A stretch of 34,059 nucleotides of DNA from Candidatus Gastranaerophilales bacterium (GCA_944323675.1 CALUTK010000017.1:1-34059); one strand, 5' to 3'. Positions 25,341 through 33,033 are shown, numbered from the stretch's first letter. Notes: generated from the letters alone by a model not told the origin. Translations and numbers: made by a program.

Positions 25341-25988
25341 ATGAAAAAGTTATTTTTAATCTTAACGTTATTAATATTTTCAATAACCTCTGCACGGGCG
25401 GCGGACAATTACTTGAATACAGTTATTCTTGAAGGTGCGGAGAGCGGATATAACGTTATACTTCGCTCGGATTCACTTGCAGCTGTAAAAAGAATTCCGG
25501 AAGGACAGAATAAGCTTACTCTGGAGGTGAAGGGGGCAACTGCTTCTAATTCATTAAGCACAATATATAAAAATACATCCGATGCCAACAGTGTTATTGT
25601 TGAAAATGCAGGTGCGAATGCGGTAAAGGTACATATTAACGCAAAAGATGCAGTAAATTCAAATATCATATTTGATATTCCAGGCTCATCTCCTGTTGTT
25701 GTCTCAGACACAGTTTCAAAAAACATGCTGTTGTGGAGTGCTTTAGCATTTGTAATGCTCTCAGGCTTATTCTTTATGAGTAAAAATATAAAAGAAGATC
25801 CGCATGCTGAAATTGCAGAGGCTCTCCAGAAAAATATGAGAGACAGAGAAATTGAGATGTACAGGAATTACAGAAAAGAACTTTTGACAATACCGAGTAT
25901 AGATTACAAGATAAAAAATCCGCGTGTACAGAATGTTATAAGACGAGCAGATACCATAAGACATCTGCAAAGAACGGCTAAAAGATAG
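25341..25988 (+). CDS. AMIN-like domain protein, single-pass membrane anchored
   Basis: The 215-residue product has a signal peptide (MKKLFLILTLLIFSITSARA). Residues about 24-112 form a beta-rich domain resembling AMIN (TVILEGAESGYNVILRSDS, GQNKLTLEVKG, VKVHINAKDA), the peptidoglycan-binding module of AmiC and PilQ. A single membrane helix follows at about 127-146 (KNMLLWSALAFVMLSGLFFM), then a basic cytoplasmic tail of about 70 residues with possible helices. GGGAAAGGAACC is the ribosome binding site. It leads a three-gene run with eight- and zero-base gaps. It could link the cell wall to the SPFH assembly encoded two genes later (inference). Confidence 0.8.
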   Translation: MKKLFLILTLLIFSITSARAADNYLNTVILEGAESGYNVILRSDSLAAVKRIPEGQNKLTLEVKGATASNSLSTIYKNTSDANSVIVENAGANAVKVHINAKDAVNSNIIFDIPGSSPVVVSDTVSKNMLLWSALAFVMLSGLFFMSKNIKEDPHAEIAEALQKNMRDREIEMYRNYRKELLTIPSIDYKIKNPRVQNVIRRADTIRHLQRTAKR

Positions 25989-25996
25989 GAAGTAAA

Positions 25997-26188
25997 ATGG
26001 CAGTCAGAGTTTTATTATTATTACTTGCACTGGTTATAATTACAAACATTATAATTATAATATGCAGTTATCTATTTAATGTTAACCTTTACGAAAAGCA
26101 CGGGAAAGCAATACTGGGCGGTTTCGGGATACTTGCTATATTTATTGTCGCCGTGTATGTTGTGCTTGCAGTATTAGGGATGGTGTAA
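25997..26188 (+). CDS. 63-residue two-helix membrane protein
   Basis: Two hydrophobic segments (about 4-29 and 40-62) are separated by a short polar loop (NVNLYEKHGKA). There is no known motif. GGAAG lies five bases before the ATG, eight bases after the AMIN-like gene. The stop codon abuts the ATG of the SPFH gene. Its placement in a tight operon and clean ribosome binding site support a real gene despite its size. Function unknown; it is likely a partner of one of its neighbours. Confidence 0.75.
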   Translation: MAVRVLLLLLALVIITNIIIIICSYLFNVNLYEKHGKAILGGFGILAIFIVAVYVVLAVLGMV

Positions 26189-27181
26189 ATGAAAATTGAA
26201 TTGATTTTCTGGCTGCTAATTATAATATTACTTTTGTTGTGCCAGTTCGGAGAGCTAATTAATAAAATATATAAAAATAAATCCCGCCGTAAGCAAACAT
26301 CTCAAAAAATCATTGATATACAGAATGTCACTACAAAAAGCTCATTATTAAATAATTATATAAAAGAAAGGATAAATACTATGGATAAGAAAAGTTTAGC
26401 AACACCGACGCTTGTAATACTGCTATTAATAGCATTTATAATAATATGCAATCCAATAGCAATTGTAGGTGTTGGAGAACGCGGAGTTAAGGTTACGCTC
26501 GGAAAAGTCTCCCCGCACAGCTACACAGAAGGGATTCATCTTATAACTCCTTTTATTTCAAAAATTAAAAATATGAATGTCAAAACCCAGAAAACATATA
26601 TTGAAACCGACTTATACACCAAAGATATTCAGCAGGCAAAAATATCTTATGTAATAAATTTCAACCTGCAGCCTCAAAATGCTCATAATATGTATAGGGA
26701 AGTAGGTACAGGCTACGTTGATATGGTGCTTATACCGGTGGCGGAAGGTACTATTAAAGATGTTATAGGCAAATGGAATGCGCAGGATCTGGTTGCAAAC
26801 CGTGAAACAGCAACAGTTGATATACTCCGTAAGCTTCAAAAGCAGCTTGCTCCAAGATATATTGACGTTACCGGATTTCAGATTACTGATATAAATTATT
26901 CAAATGTTTTTGAAAAATCTATTGAAAGCAAAGTAACTGCAGAACAGGATGCATTAAAAGCAAAAAACAGAACTGTCCAGATTCAGGAAGAGGCAAAGCA
27001 AAAAATAATTTCTGCTGAAGCTGAGGCAAAATCTATGGCAATCAGAGCAAATGCATTAACGCAGAACAAGGCGCTTGTTGAATATGAAGCAGTTCAAAAA
27101 TGGGACGGACACCTTCCTCAATATATGATGGGAAATACAGTACCGTTTTTGAACATGTCAACCGGAAATTTTAAACGATAA
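26189..27181 (+). CDS. SPFH/prohibitin-family membrane protein
   Basis: The 330-residue protein scaffolds membrane microdomains or regulates membrane proteases, as prohibitins and HflKC do. A first hydrophobic segment lies at about 7-20 and a second at about 74-90, followed by the SPFH domain (GVGERGVKVTLGKVSP, VAEGTIKDVIGKWNAQDLV), a coiled coil rich in Ala/Glu (EEAKQKIISAEAEAKSMAIR) and the family C-terminus KWDGHLPQYMMGNTVPFL. An internal ATG at 26381 (MDKKSLATP) has GAAAGGA upstream and would give the usual 266-residue form without the first helix. Both forms may be made. A strong terminator follows. Confidence 0.9.
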   Translation: MKIELIFWLLIIILLLLCQFGELINKIYKNKSRRKQTSQKIIDIQNVTTKSSLLNNYIKERINTMDKKSLATPTLVILLLIAFIIICNPIAIVGVGERGVKVTLGKVSPHSYTEGIHLITPFISKIKNMNVKTQKTYIETDLYTKDIQQAKISYVINFNLQPQNAHNMYREVGTGYVDMVLIPVAEGTIKDVIGKWNAQDLVANRETATVDILRKLQKQLAPRYIDVTGFQITDINYSNVFEKSIESKVTAEQDALKAKNRTVQIQEEAKQKIISAEAEAKSMAIRANALTQNKALVEYEAVQKWDGHLPQYMMGNTVPFLNMSTGNFKR

Positions 27182-27210
27182 ATTTGAACCTAAATAAATA
27201 ATCCTTAATC

Positions 27211-27239
27211 ATCCGCTTCATTAAGAGGCGGATTTTTTT
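27211..27239 (+). terminator. Rho-independent terminator of the AMIN-SPFH operon
   Basis: ATCCGCTT pairs with AGGCGGAT (one wobble pair) around a short loop, followed by seven T. It lies 30 bases after the SPFH stop. Confidence 0.9.
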
Positions 27240-27267
27240 ATTTAAACAAACAGAGGAATCATAAATT

Positions 27268-27378
27268 GCTCCCCACCCTAACCCTCCCCTGCTCGGGGAG
27301 GGAATAAGCATTCCTAAATTAATACATTTCACAAATTGGATGAGTATATCCCCATACCTTACGGGAGAGGGGTGAGAA
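27268..27378. repeat. REP/MITE-like palindromic element
   Basis: CCCTCCCC (27282-27289) and GGGGAGGG (27295-27302) form a perfect 8-bp hairpin. The outer ends CTCCCCACCC and GGGAGAGGGGTGAG are inverted relative to each other over about 110 bases. This composition is typical of dispersed intergenic palindromes. Confidence 0.55.
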
Positions 27379-27390
27379 ATTTTTTTCCCC

Positions 27391-27458
27391 TTATGCTAGA
27401 CCAAGTCACCAAAATATCCGATGACTATTTGGTTGCCGCTCACCAGGCAGAAGCATAA
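27391..27458. repeat. 68-base dyad, possible structured RNA
   Basis: Outer arms TTATGCT and AGCATAA are perfect; inner arms ACCAAAATA and TATTTGGT pair with one bulge. It does not fold as a tRNA and lacks a T tract. Confidence 0.4.
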
Positions 27459-27567
27459 AATTACGTTTCGACTCAGCTCAACGAATTTTTGCAGCCCCAC
27501 GCAATGATGTCTTGACAAGCCTCCAGCACTCTTATATATAGCAAATTTCACTAAAAATGTCTAGATA

Positions 27568-27595
27568 TGTCATACTGAACTTGTTTCAGGATCTC
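27568..27595. repeat. 28-base palindromic repeat, copy 1
   Basis: Pattern GTCATACTGAAC...TTTCAGGATCTC. It matches the reverse complement of 33068-33095 at 22 of 28 positions. It sits immediately downstream of the epimerase stop. Confidence 0.6.
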
Positions 27596-27598
27596 AAA

Positions 27599-28741
27599 CT
27601 ACCCGACAATGCGATCCGCCGGTTTGAAATATTCTTTTATAATGCTTGTAATTTTCTTTGCTGAGGTTCCGTCACCATAAGGGTTAGATGCTTTTAATCG
27701 GGTATTTTCTTTGGTATCTGAAAGAATTTTTTCGCTTAGTGATGTGATTTTGTCATAATCTGCCCCTACAAGAACAGAAACGCCTGCATCAATGCCTTCC
27801 TGACGCTCGGTTTCATATCTCATTACAAATGTCGGGCAGCCGAAGGATGGGGCTTCCTCTTGAATCCCTCCTGAATCAGTTAATATAAGCTTTGCATTCT
27901 TCATTAAATATACTAAATAAGGATAATCCAAAGGCTCTAACAGCTTAATATTTGCGAATTTGCCGAGGCGTTCATGTATTTTATTCTTAACGTTCGGATT
28001 CGGGTGAACAGGAATAACAAAGGTATGCTCGTTATATTTTTCAGCCAAATGTTTTATTGCTTCAATTATTCTGTCGATTCTTTCTCCGTGATTTTCTCTT
28101 CTGTGCGCTGTTATGAGAACAAGTTTATCGTCAACTTTAATATTTTTTTCTTTGAAAAATTTTGCCGCTTTAGAAAGGGTTTCCTCGGAAAGGCAGAATA
28201 GTGCATCAATTACTGTGTTTCCGACGACATGTATTTTTCTATCCGGAATATTTTCTTTTAAAAGCGCCTGACGATTTTTTTCAGTAGGCGCGAAATGAAG
28301 TTCTGCAACCCGTGATGTCATCTGCCGCATAACCTCTTCCGGAAACGGCTCATAAATGTCGTAGGAGCGGAGTCCTGCTTCCACATGGAATACCGGTATC
28401 TTATTATAAAAGCTTGCTAAAGCTCCGCAAAGAACTGTCATTGTGTCGCCCTGCACAATTGTCGCGTCAATCTTATTGCTGCTGTAGACATTATTTAATG
28501 CTGTTAATATTCTTGTCTGAACCTCTAAAAGCGATTGATTCTGCTTCATTACATCGAGATTAATATCTGCATTCAATCCGAAGTATGCAAGGGTCTGGTT
28601 TGAAAGCTCTTTTTGCTGCTCAGTATTACAGATAATAACATTAAAATATTCCGGAAATTTTTTCATCTCCAGAATTACCGGGGCAAGCTTAATTACCTCC
28701 GGTCGCGTTCCAAAAACCACCAATATATTTTTCTTATCCAT
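27599..28741 (-). CDS. wecB: UDP-N-acetylglucosamine 2-epimerase (non-hydrolysing)
   Basis: The 380-residue cytoplasmic enzyme interconverts UDP-GlcNAc and UDP-ManNAc, feeding envelope polysaccharide synthesis. Family motifs are all present: VVFGTRPEVIKLAP near the start, GDTMTV, FHVEAGLRS, EEVMRQMTSR, TAHRRENHGER, LTDSGGIQEEAP and MRYETERQEG. I start at ATG 28741 (MDKKNILVVFGTRPE), the usual family start; a TTG 12 codons earlier only adds an unrelated-looking stretch. The gene stands alone: the neighbour on one side is divergent (glutaredoxin) and the other side is repeats. Final length matches the family (about 375-380). Confidence 0.97.
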   Translation of the reverse strand: MDKKNILVVFGTRPEVIKLAPVILEMKKFPEYFNVIICNTEQQKELSNQTLAYFGLNADINLDVMKQNQSLLEVQTRILTALNNVYSSNKIDATIVQGDTMTVLCGALASFYNKIPVFHVEAGLRSYDIYEPFPEEVMRQMTSRVAELHFAPTEKNRQALLKENIPDRKIHVVGNTVIDALFCLSEETLSKAAKFFKEKNIKVDDKLVLITAHRRENHGERIDRIIEAIKHLAEKYNEHTFVIPVHPNPNVKNKIHERLGKFANIKLLEPLDYPYLVYLMKNAKLILTDSGGIQEEAPSFGCPTFVMRYETERQEGIDAGVSVLVGADYDKITSLSEKILSDTKENTRLKASNPYGDGTSAKKITSIIKEYFKPADRIVG

Positions 28742-28838
28742 ACCTAAAAGTTTAATATAAAAATTATTCCTGTGCAATTACATCAGAGGGATTAAAAATA
28801 TTAATAACAATAGATAATTATAGCAAAAGGAGAGAAAA

Positions 28839-29081
28839 ATGCTTGATTTATACTATTCAGAAACCTGCCCGTACTGCAGAAAAGTTCTTTCGTATCTTGA
28901 TGAAAATGATATTGAATTCAATCGTAAAGATGTACATGACACAAAAAATTACGACAAATTGATGACGCTCGGCGGTATGGCTCAGGTGCCATTCCTTATT
29001 GATACTGAGGCTGACAAATCAATGTATGAATCAGACATAATTATTGATTATATTAGAAAAAAGTTTAATTTAGCTATATAA
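28839..29081 (+). CDS. Glutaredoxin
   Basis: The 80-residue thiol-disulfide oxidoreductase has the dithiol active site CPYC (residues 10-13 in SETCPYCRK). MAQVPFLID supplies the cis-proline, and SDIIIDYI is the C-terminal helix start of the glutaredoxin fold. AAAGGAGAG is a strong ribosome binding site. It is 13 bases upstream of the HCP-like gene, so the two are likely co-transcribed, and it may keep that protein's thiols or cluster reduced (inference). Confidence 0.93.
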   Translation: MLDLYYSETCPYCRKVLSYLDENDIEFNRKDVHDTKNYDKLMTLGGMAQVPFLIDTEADKSMYESDIIIDYIRKKFNLAI

Positions 29082-29094
29082 CAGGATTTTTAAT

Positions 29095-30690
29095 ATGTTT
29101 TATAATTATTATAGAGATGAAAGTTCCGAATATGATGAATGCACCGCAAGAGGAGTATGTTCTATTGCGCCGAAAATATCTTCTCTGCAGGAAGTTTTGT
29201 TGATTTTTTTGCGTCAGCTTTCTTATTATGCGCTAAAACTTGCGGATATTGGAGAAGATATTTCAGCAGTTTCTGCAAATATTGTGGAGAGCCTTTCTAA
29301 TCTCGTTTCTACAACAGATTACACAGATGAACAGCTTCTTGGACTTGTGAGCAAGCAGTATGCATATCTCATTAAAACAAAAAGACAGTATATAAAGGTT
29401 TGTAAGGAAAAGGAAATTCCTTACAGCGAATTGAAATTCGCTCTTGATATAAATCCGCAAATAACTCTTTCTTCCGTTATATCTCAGGGAGAAAGAATCT
29501 TTCTTGATAAATATAATAAAATGTCAGTTTCTGAAAGAAATATGTATGAAATTCTGCTTACAGTGCTAAAATCAGTTTCTTCTAACATTGTTCAGCTGAG
29601 AGACTTTTCTGTTAGTGACAGCGGCTCTGAAATTGAAGTCTTAAGGGGACTTGATTTATTGAACAGCAGAAGATTTTCTTTATCAAAAGTAAAGAAAGGT
29701 ATTAGAATCCTTGCAGAAACTGATAGCAGAGTTATACGGCAAACCGCAAAAGCACAAAGAGAAAACTTTGGAAATGTTTCAGAAACAGAAGTGTCACACT
29801 CGACATCAAAGGGAAAATCCATACTTGTGTCGGGAGGTTCGCTAGATGAATTATATTCACTTTTAAAAGACACATCTAATAATAATATTGATATATATAC
29901 GCATGGCGACCTCTTAATCGCTCATGCGTTTGATGAATTTAAAAAATTCAATAATTTAAAAGGGCACTATGGCACATGTTCTGAAAACTGTATTCTTGAT
30001 TTTGCAACATTCCCCGGCGCAATTCTTCTGACACGGAATTCCTCTCAAAATCTTGAATATTTGTACAGAGGCAGACTTTTCTCAACAGAAATCTTTAAAC
30101 CAAAGGGCGTGATTCAAATTGTTAATAAAGATTTTAAACAGTTAATAGAATCAGCGCGTGAGGCAAAAGGGTTTGCAAAAGGGCAAATTAGAGAAAGTGA
30201 ACTTGTTGGGTATAATAGTGAAGAGCTTAAATCAAAGCTTGAAGATATATCCACAAAATTTAAAAATAGAGAAATTGAAAAACTTGTAATAGTCGGTATT
30301 TCCAACTATAGCAAGCAACAGGAATTTTATTTTAAAAATCTTTTTAAACATTTACCTGAAAAAACATATGTAATTAGCTTTTCGTATCAATTTGATTTTC
30401 TAAATGTGTTAAAAATAAATCTTGTAAATAATATGCCGCTTGTATATGAAGTTATGGAAAAGTTATTTGAAAAGATAGAGATTAATTCAGATAGAATAAG
30501 CTTTTTTCTGACAAAATGTGACACCGGTTCAATTTCAAAAATTATTTCACTCAAAAATAACGGCGCTAAAAAAGTTTTTCTATTCCAGTGCACCCCGAAT
30601 TTAATAAATCCTTCAGTTTTATCAACACTTGAAAAGACCTACGGAATTAAATCAACATCAACACCGGAAAAAGACGCAAAACTTATATAA
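29095..30690 (+). CDS. Hybrid-cluster-protein (hydroxylamine reductase) paralogue lacking cluster ligands
   Basis: The 531-residue protein follows the HCP fold from end to end. CTARGVCSIAPKISSLQEVL at 16-35 matches the HCP N-terminal cluster loop, ILVSGGSLDELYSLL and IDIYTHGDLLIAHAFDEFKK match the HCP core, FPGAILLTRN matches the TTNC strand, and the C-terminus NPSVLSTLEKTYGIK matches too. Key residues are changed: only two of four N-terminal cluster cysteines remain (Cys16, Cys22). The Glu of YTHGE is Asp272, the TTNC cysteine is Ser316, and the cysteines of the GCDG and ACGKYRFN regions are gone (GISNYSK, ISFSYQF). It is therefore unlikely to hold the normal hybrid cluster. It pairs with glutaredoxin in an operon. 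Role unknown. Confidence 0.82.
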   Translation: MFYNYYRDESSEYDECTARGVCSIAPKISSLQEVLLIFLRQLSYYALKLADIGEDISAVSANIVESLSNLVSTTDYTDEQLLGLVSKQYAYLIKTKRQYIKVCKEKEIPYSELKFALDINPQITLSSVISQGERIFLDKYNKMSVSERNMYEILLTVLKSVSSNIVQLRDFSVSDSGSEIEVLRGLDLLNSRRFSLSKVKKGIRILAETDSRVIRQTAKAQRENFGNVSETEVSHSTSKGKSILVSGGSLDELYSLLKDTSNNNIDIYTHGDLLIAHAFDEFKKFNNLKGHYGTCSENCILDFATFPGAILLTRNSSQNLEYLYRGRLFSTEIFKPKGVIQIVNKDFKQLIESAREAKGFAKGQIRESELVGYNSEELKSKLEDISTKFKNREIEKLVIVGISNYSKQQEFYFKNLFKHLPEKTYVISFSYQFDFLNVLKINLVNNMPLVYEVMEKLFEKIEINSDRISFFLTKCDTGSISKIISLKNNGAKKVFLFQCTPNLINPSVLSTLEKTYGIKSTSTPEKDAKLI

Positions 30691-30697
30691 ACAAAAA

Positions 30698-30727
30698 ATA
30701 AATCCCGCCTGACCAGACGGGATTTAT
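30698..30727. terminator. Bidirectional terminator between HCP-like gene and rpsG
   Basis: ATAAATCCCG (30698-30707) and CGGGATTTAT (30718-30727) form a perfect 10-bp stem. A/T-rich flanks on both sides let it end the converging HCP-like and rpsG transcripts. Confidence 0.85.
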
Positions 30728-30747
30728 TATATATATTAATAAAAATA

Positions 30748-31218
30748 TTAATATCTGTAGTGAGCAAAAGCTTTGTTAGCTTCAGCCATTTTGTGGGTAT
30801 CTTCACGTTTTTTGCAGGCAGAACCTGAACCGTTTGAAGCATCAATTAATTCATTCGTTAATTTGTCAATGAATGATTTTCCGCTGCGTTTTTTAGCAGC
30901 TTCGATTAACCAAGAAGAAGCGAGAGCGAAGCCTCTATCTGCTTTAACTTCAATAGGTACCTGATAAGTAGAACCACCGATACGTCTTGCTTTAACTTCC
31001 AACAGAGGAGTAGCATTAGTAAGAGCCTTCTGGAAGATTTCCATAGCTTTTTCATTGGTTCTTTCTTCAATTCTCTGCATAGTAGCGTAGAAGATTTTTT
31101 CAGCTAATGATTTTTTGCCGCGTCTCATGATACGGTTAATAAATTTAGATATATCAACACTGTTGTATACCGGATCTGCTAAAGGTATTCTTTTAGCTGG
31201 TTTAGAACGTCTAGACAT
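30748..31218 (-). CDS. rpsG: 30S ribosomal protein S7
   Basis: The 156-residue primary 16S rRNA-binding protein nucleates the 30S head. It starts [10 protein letters not shown] and carries the conserved DPVYNSVDISKFINRIMRRGKK and the C-terminal KKREDTHKMAEANKAFAHYR; length is exactly typical. GGAGGGAAG just upstream is a strong ribosome binding site, and its ATG shares one base with the rpsL stop (TAATG). It is the last gene of the transcript: a terminator lies 20 bases after the stop, so the usual fusA-tuf genes do not follow. Confidence 0.99.
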   Translation of the reverse strand: MSRRSKPAKRIPLADPVYNSVDISKFINRIMRRGKKSLAEKIFYATMQRIEERTNEKAMEIFQKALTNATPLLEVKARRIGGSTYQVPIEVKADRGFALASSWLIEAAKKRSGKSFIDKLTNELIDASNGSGSACKKREDTHKMAEANKAFAHYRY

Positions 31219-31604
31219 TATTTCTTCCCTCCTTTAGCATTTTTCTTAGCACCGTATTTAGATCTGCTCTGTGCACGGTTAGCAACACCTGCAGTATCTA
31301 AAGTACCGCGGATAATGTGGTAACGAACACCCGGAAGGTCTTTTACCCTGCCGCCTCTAATAAGAACAACACTGTGTTCCTGAAGGTTGTGGCCGATACC
31401 CGGAATATATGAAGTAACTTCAAATCCGTTAGTTAAACGAACCCTTGCAACTTTTCTTAAAGCTGAGTTAGGTTTTTTAGGGGTTGTAGTGTAAACCCTT
31501 GTGCAAACTCCGCGTCTTTGAGGACAATCCATCAAAGCAGGAGATTTTGTTTTGTCAGTAAGCTTTTTACGTTCCTGACGTACAAGCTGATTAATTGTAG
31601 GCAT
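31218..31604 (-). CDS. rpsL: 30S ribosomal protein S12
   Basis: The 128-residue decoding-centre protein. [18 protein letters not shown] and [13 protein letters not shown] are the two conserved loops. Lys43 and Lys88 are both present, the form associated with streptomycin sensitivity. AAAGGAG precedes the ATG. It is first in a two-gene operon with rpsG and has a leader of about 160 nt. Confidence 0.99.
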   Translation of the reverse strand: MPTINQLVRQERKKLTDKTKSPALMDCPQRRGVCTRVYTTTPKKPNSALRKVARVRLTNGFEVTSYIPGIGHNLQEHSVVLIRGGRVKDLPGVRYHIIRGTLDTAGVANRAQSRSKYGAKKNAKGGKK

Positions 31605-31768
31605 TTTTTTCTCCTTTATTAAGTAACATCATTTCGTGAAGATTGAAACCTGGAACCCTTACGCATTCCGGATCAACGAGCCATTCTTTCAATAGTGCCG
31701 AGGCTTCTTGGTTCGGCTCTGCTTCACTTCACCTTCCGTAATTTCAGCACGAAAACATACGGCCAGTG
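31605..31768 (-). promoter_or_regulatory. Long rpsL-rpsG leader, possibly structured
   Basis: The predicted transcript start near 31769 leaves about 165 untranslated bases. On the minus strand it holds GCCGA/TCGGC and GGAA/TTCC complementary pairs. Such leaders can bind a ribosomal protein, but no known leader motif is recognised. Confidence 0.4.
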
Positions 31769-31775
31769 TATTATT

Positions 31776-31804
31776 ATTTAACAACGGTAAATATGCATTG
31801 TCAA
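31776..31804 (-). promoter_or_regulatory. rpsL operon promoter
   Basis: Minus strand TTGACA (31804-31799, perfect), 17-base spacer, TTAAAT (31781-31776). The -35 box lies just upstream of the leuD stop codon. Confidence 0.6.
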
Positions 31805-31810
31805 CAGTAT

Positions 31811-32305
31811 TTAAACAAGTTTGAAGTCGCCGTTCTTTTTGATATGCTCAACTAACCCGCCGTCTTCCAGAAGTTTAATCATAACAGGCGGGAGTGGTTC
31901 AATCGGTATGATAGCACCGTTTGTCAGGTTTTTAAGAATACCTTTTTCAATATCAAGGTCAAGTTCATCCCCTGCATTTATCCCGTCAGTGTCGCATTCA
32001 ATAGCCAGAAGGCCTATATTTATAGCATTTCTATAAAATATACGTGCGAATGATTTTGCGATAACAGCCCCGACACCGGCAATTTTAATAATTTGAGGAG
32101 CATGTTCGCGGGAAGAACCAAGTCCAAAGTTGTTGCCTGCAACAACAAAATCCCCTTTATTCATCTTTGACGCAAATTCAGGGTCTGCATCTTCCAGAAC
32201 ATGTTTTGCGAATTCCGGCAGATTTGAACGTAAATGAAACAATCTCCCCGGTGCAATATGATCTGTTGATATGTTATCCCCGAATTTAAAAGCTTTTCCT
32301 CGCAT
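31811..32305 (-). CDS. leuD: 3-isopropylmalate dehydratase small subunit
   Basis: The 164-residue small (swivel-domain) subunit of the aconitase-type isomerase of leucine biosynthesis, or of a close relative such as homoaconitase. TDHIAPGRLF near the start and GNNFGLGSSREHAP at about 65-78 are the signature. I start at ATG 32305 (MRGKAFKFGDNI) because AGGAGAAATT lies directly before it; a frame seven codons longer contains that ribosome binding site. No large subunit (leuC) is in the window. The substrate class (isopropylmalate versus homocitrate) cannot be fixed from this subunit alone. Confidence 0.92.
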   Translation of the reverse strand: MRGKAFKFGDNISTDHIAPGRLFHLRSNLPEFAKHVLEDADPEFASKMNKGDFVVAGNNFGLGSSREHAPQIIKIAGVGAVIAKSFARIFYRNAINIGLLAIECDTDGINAGDELDLDIEKGILKNLTNGAIIPIEPLPPVMIKLLEDGGLVEHIKKNGDFKLV

Positions 32306-32368
32306 AATTTCTCCTATTTTTTTCATCTATTTGTTTGATATCAAGTTTACTACAAAATTGGAATTCTG

Positions 32369-32377
32369 TGTTATAAT
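32369..32377 (+). promoter_or_regulatory. Extended -10 promoter of the phosphatase-like gene
   Basis: TGTTATAAT, an extended -10 (TGnTATAAT), with no good -35 hexamer. Predicted +1 about 32384, 26 bases before the ATG; GATGAGG serves as ribosome binding site. Confidence 0.55.
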
Positions 32378-32409
32378 TTAGTTAAGAAAATTTAAGAGAT
32401 GAGGTTTCT

Positions 32410-33033
32410 ATGTATTTTAGCAGAAAATGTAAAATAACTTATATATGCCACGGGGCAACAATTTACTCGGATGAATTTATGTTTTCAGATGTTGATAATT
32501 ACCCGCCTATAACAGAAAACGGTTATGAAGAAATGGAAAAAATCTGTGATTACCTGAGACGCCGCGGGGTAAAAAATGACAGAATTTATTCATCACCTGC
32601 AACAAGGTGTCTTCAATCTGCAAAGATGGTTGCTAAGATTTATAAGAAAGATTTTGATATTATAGAAAGTTTAAAACCCAGAAAATGCGGAAGCTTTAAC
32701 GGCAAAACATTTGAGCAGATTGAAATAGAACAGCCGGATATGCTCCAAAGGTTAATAGCAGAGCCGGAAAAGGCAACTCCTGATGATGCTGAACCTATTT
32801 CTGATTTTATAACAAGAGTCGGTCAAACTATTGAAGAGATTGTAAATCAAAACGAGGGTAATAGAGTTATCATAGTAACCCATCCGGATGTAATAAAGGC
32901 TGTAATATGTGATGCGCTTAATATTCCGCATTCATCTCTTCAACACATATATATTAAAACCGGAAGTGCAACTCAGATAAGCTATTTTGAAAGCTGGAAG
33001 AGTCTTGTCTACAGCGACTATACACCTCTGTAA
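32410..33033 (+). CDS. Histidine-phosphatase-fold protein with altered RHG motif
   Basis: The 207-residue member of the phosphoglycerate-mutase/histidine-phosphatase superfamily. The N-terminal motif reads YICHGAT instead of the usual RHG: the nucleophilic His14 remains but the preceding Arg is Cys13. Other catalytic residues are in place: Arg66 in SSPATRCLQSA, Glu102 in GKTFEQIE, and His158 in IVTHPDVI. It may be a phosphatase with changed activity or a phosphate-binding protein. The substrate is unknown. It is a single gene divergent from leuD. Confidence 0.85.
   Translation: MYFSRKCKITYICHGATIYSDEFMFSDVDNYPPITENGYEEMEKICDYLRRRGVKNDRIYSSPATRCLQSAKMVAKIYKKDFDIIESLKPRKCGSFNGKTFEQIEIEQPDMLQRLIAEPEKATPDDAEPISDFITRVGQTIEEIVNQNEGNRVIIVTHPDVIKAVICDALNIPHSSLQHIYIKTGSATQISYFESWKSLVYSDYTPL

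Larger units (their letters stand above)
27240..27598. other. Non-coding stretch made of three repeat-like elements
   Basis: No coding frame of note. It contains a C-rich/G-rich palindromic element (27268-27378), a 68-base dyad (27391-27458), plain AT-rich sequence, and a 28-base CTGAAC...TTCAG palindrome (27568-27595) just after the epimerase stop. The elements are given separately. Confidence 0.6.

Noticed and set aside
27391-27458. tRNA or tmRNA in the dyad element
   Set aside because: The arms do not form a cloverleaf and there is no T-arm GTTCGA or CCA end, and no tmRNA tag frame.
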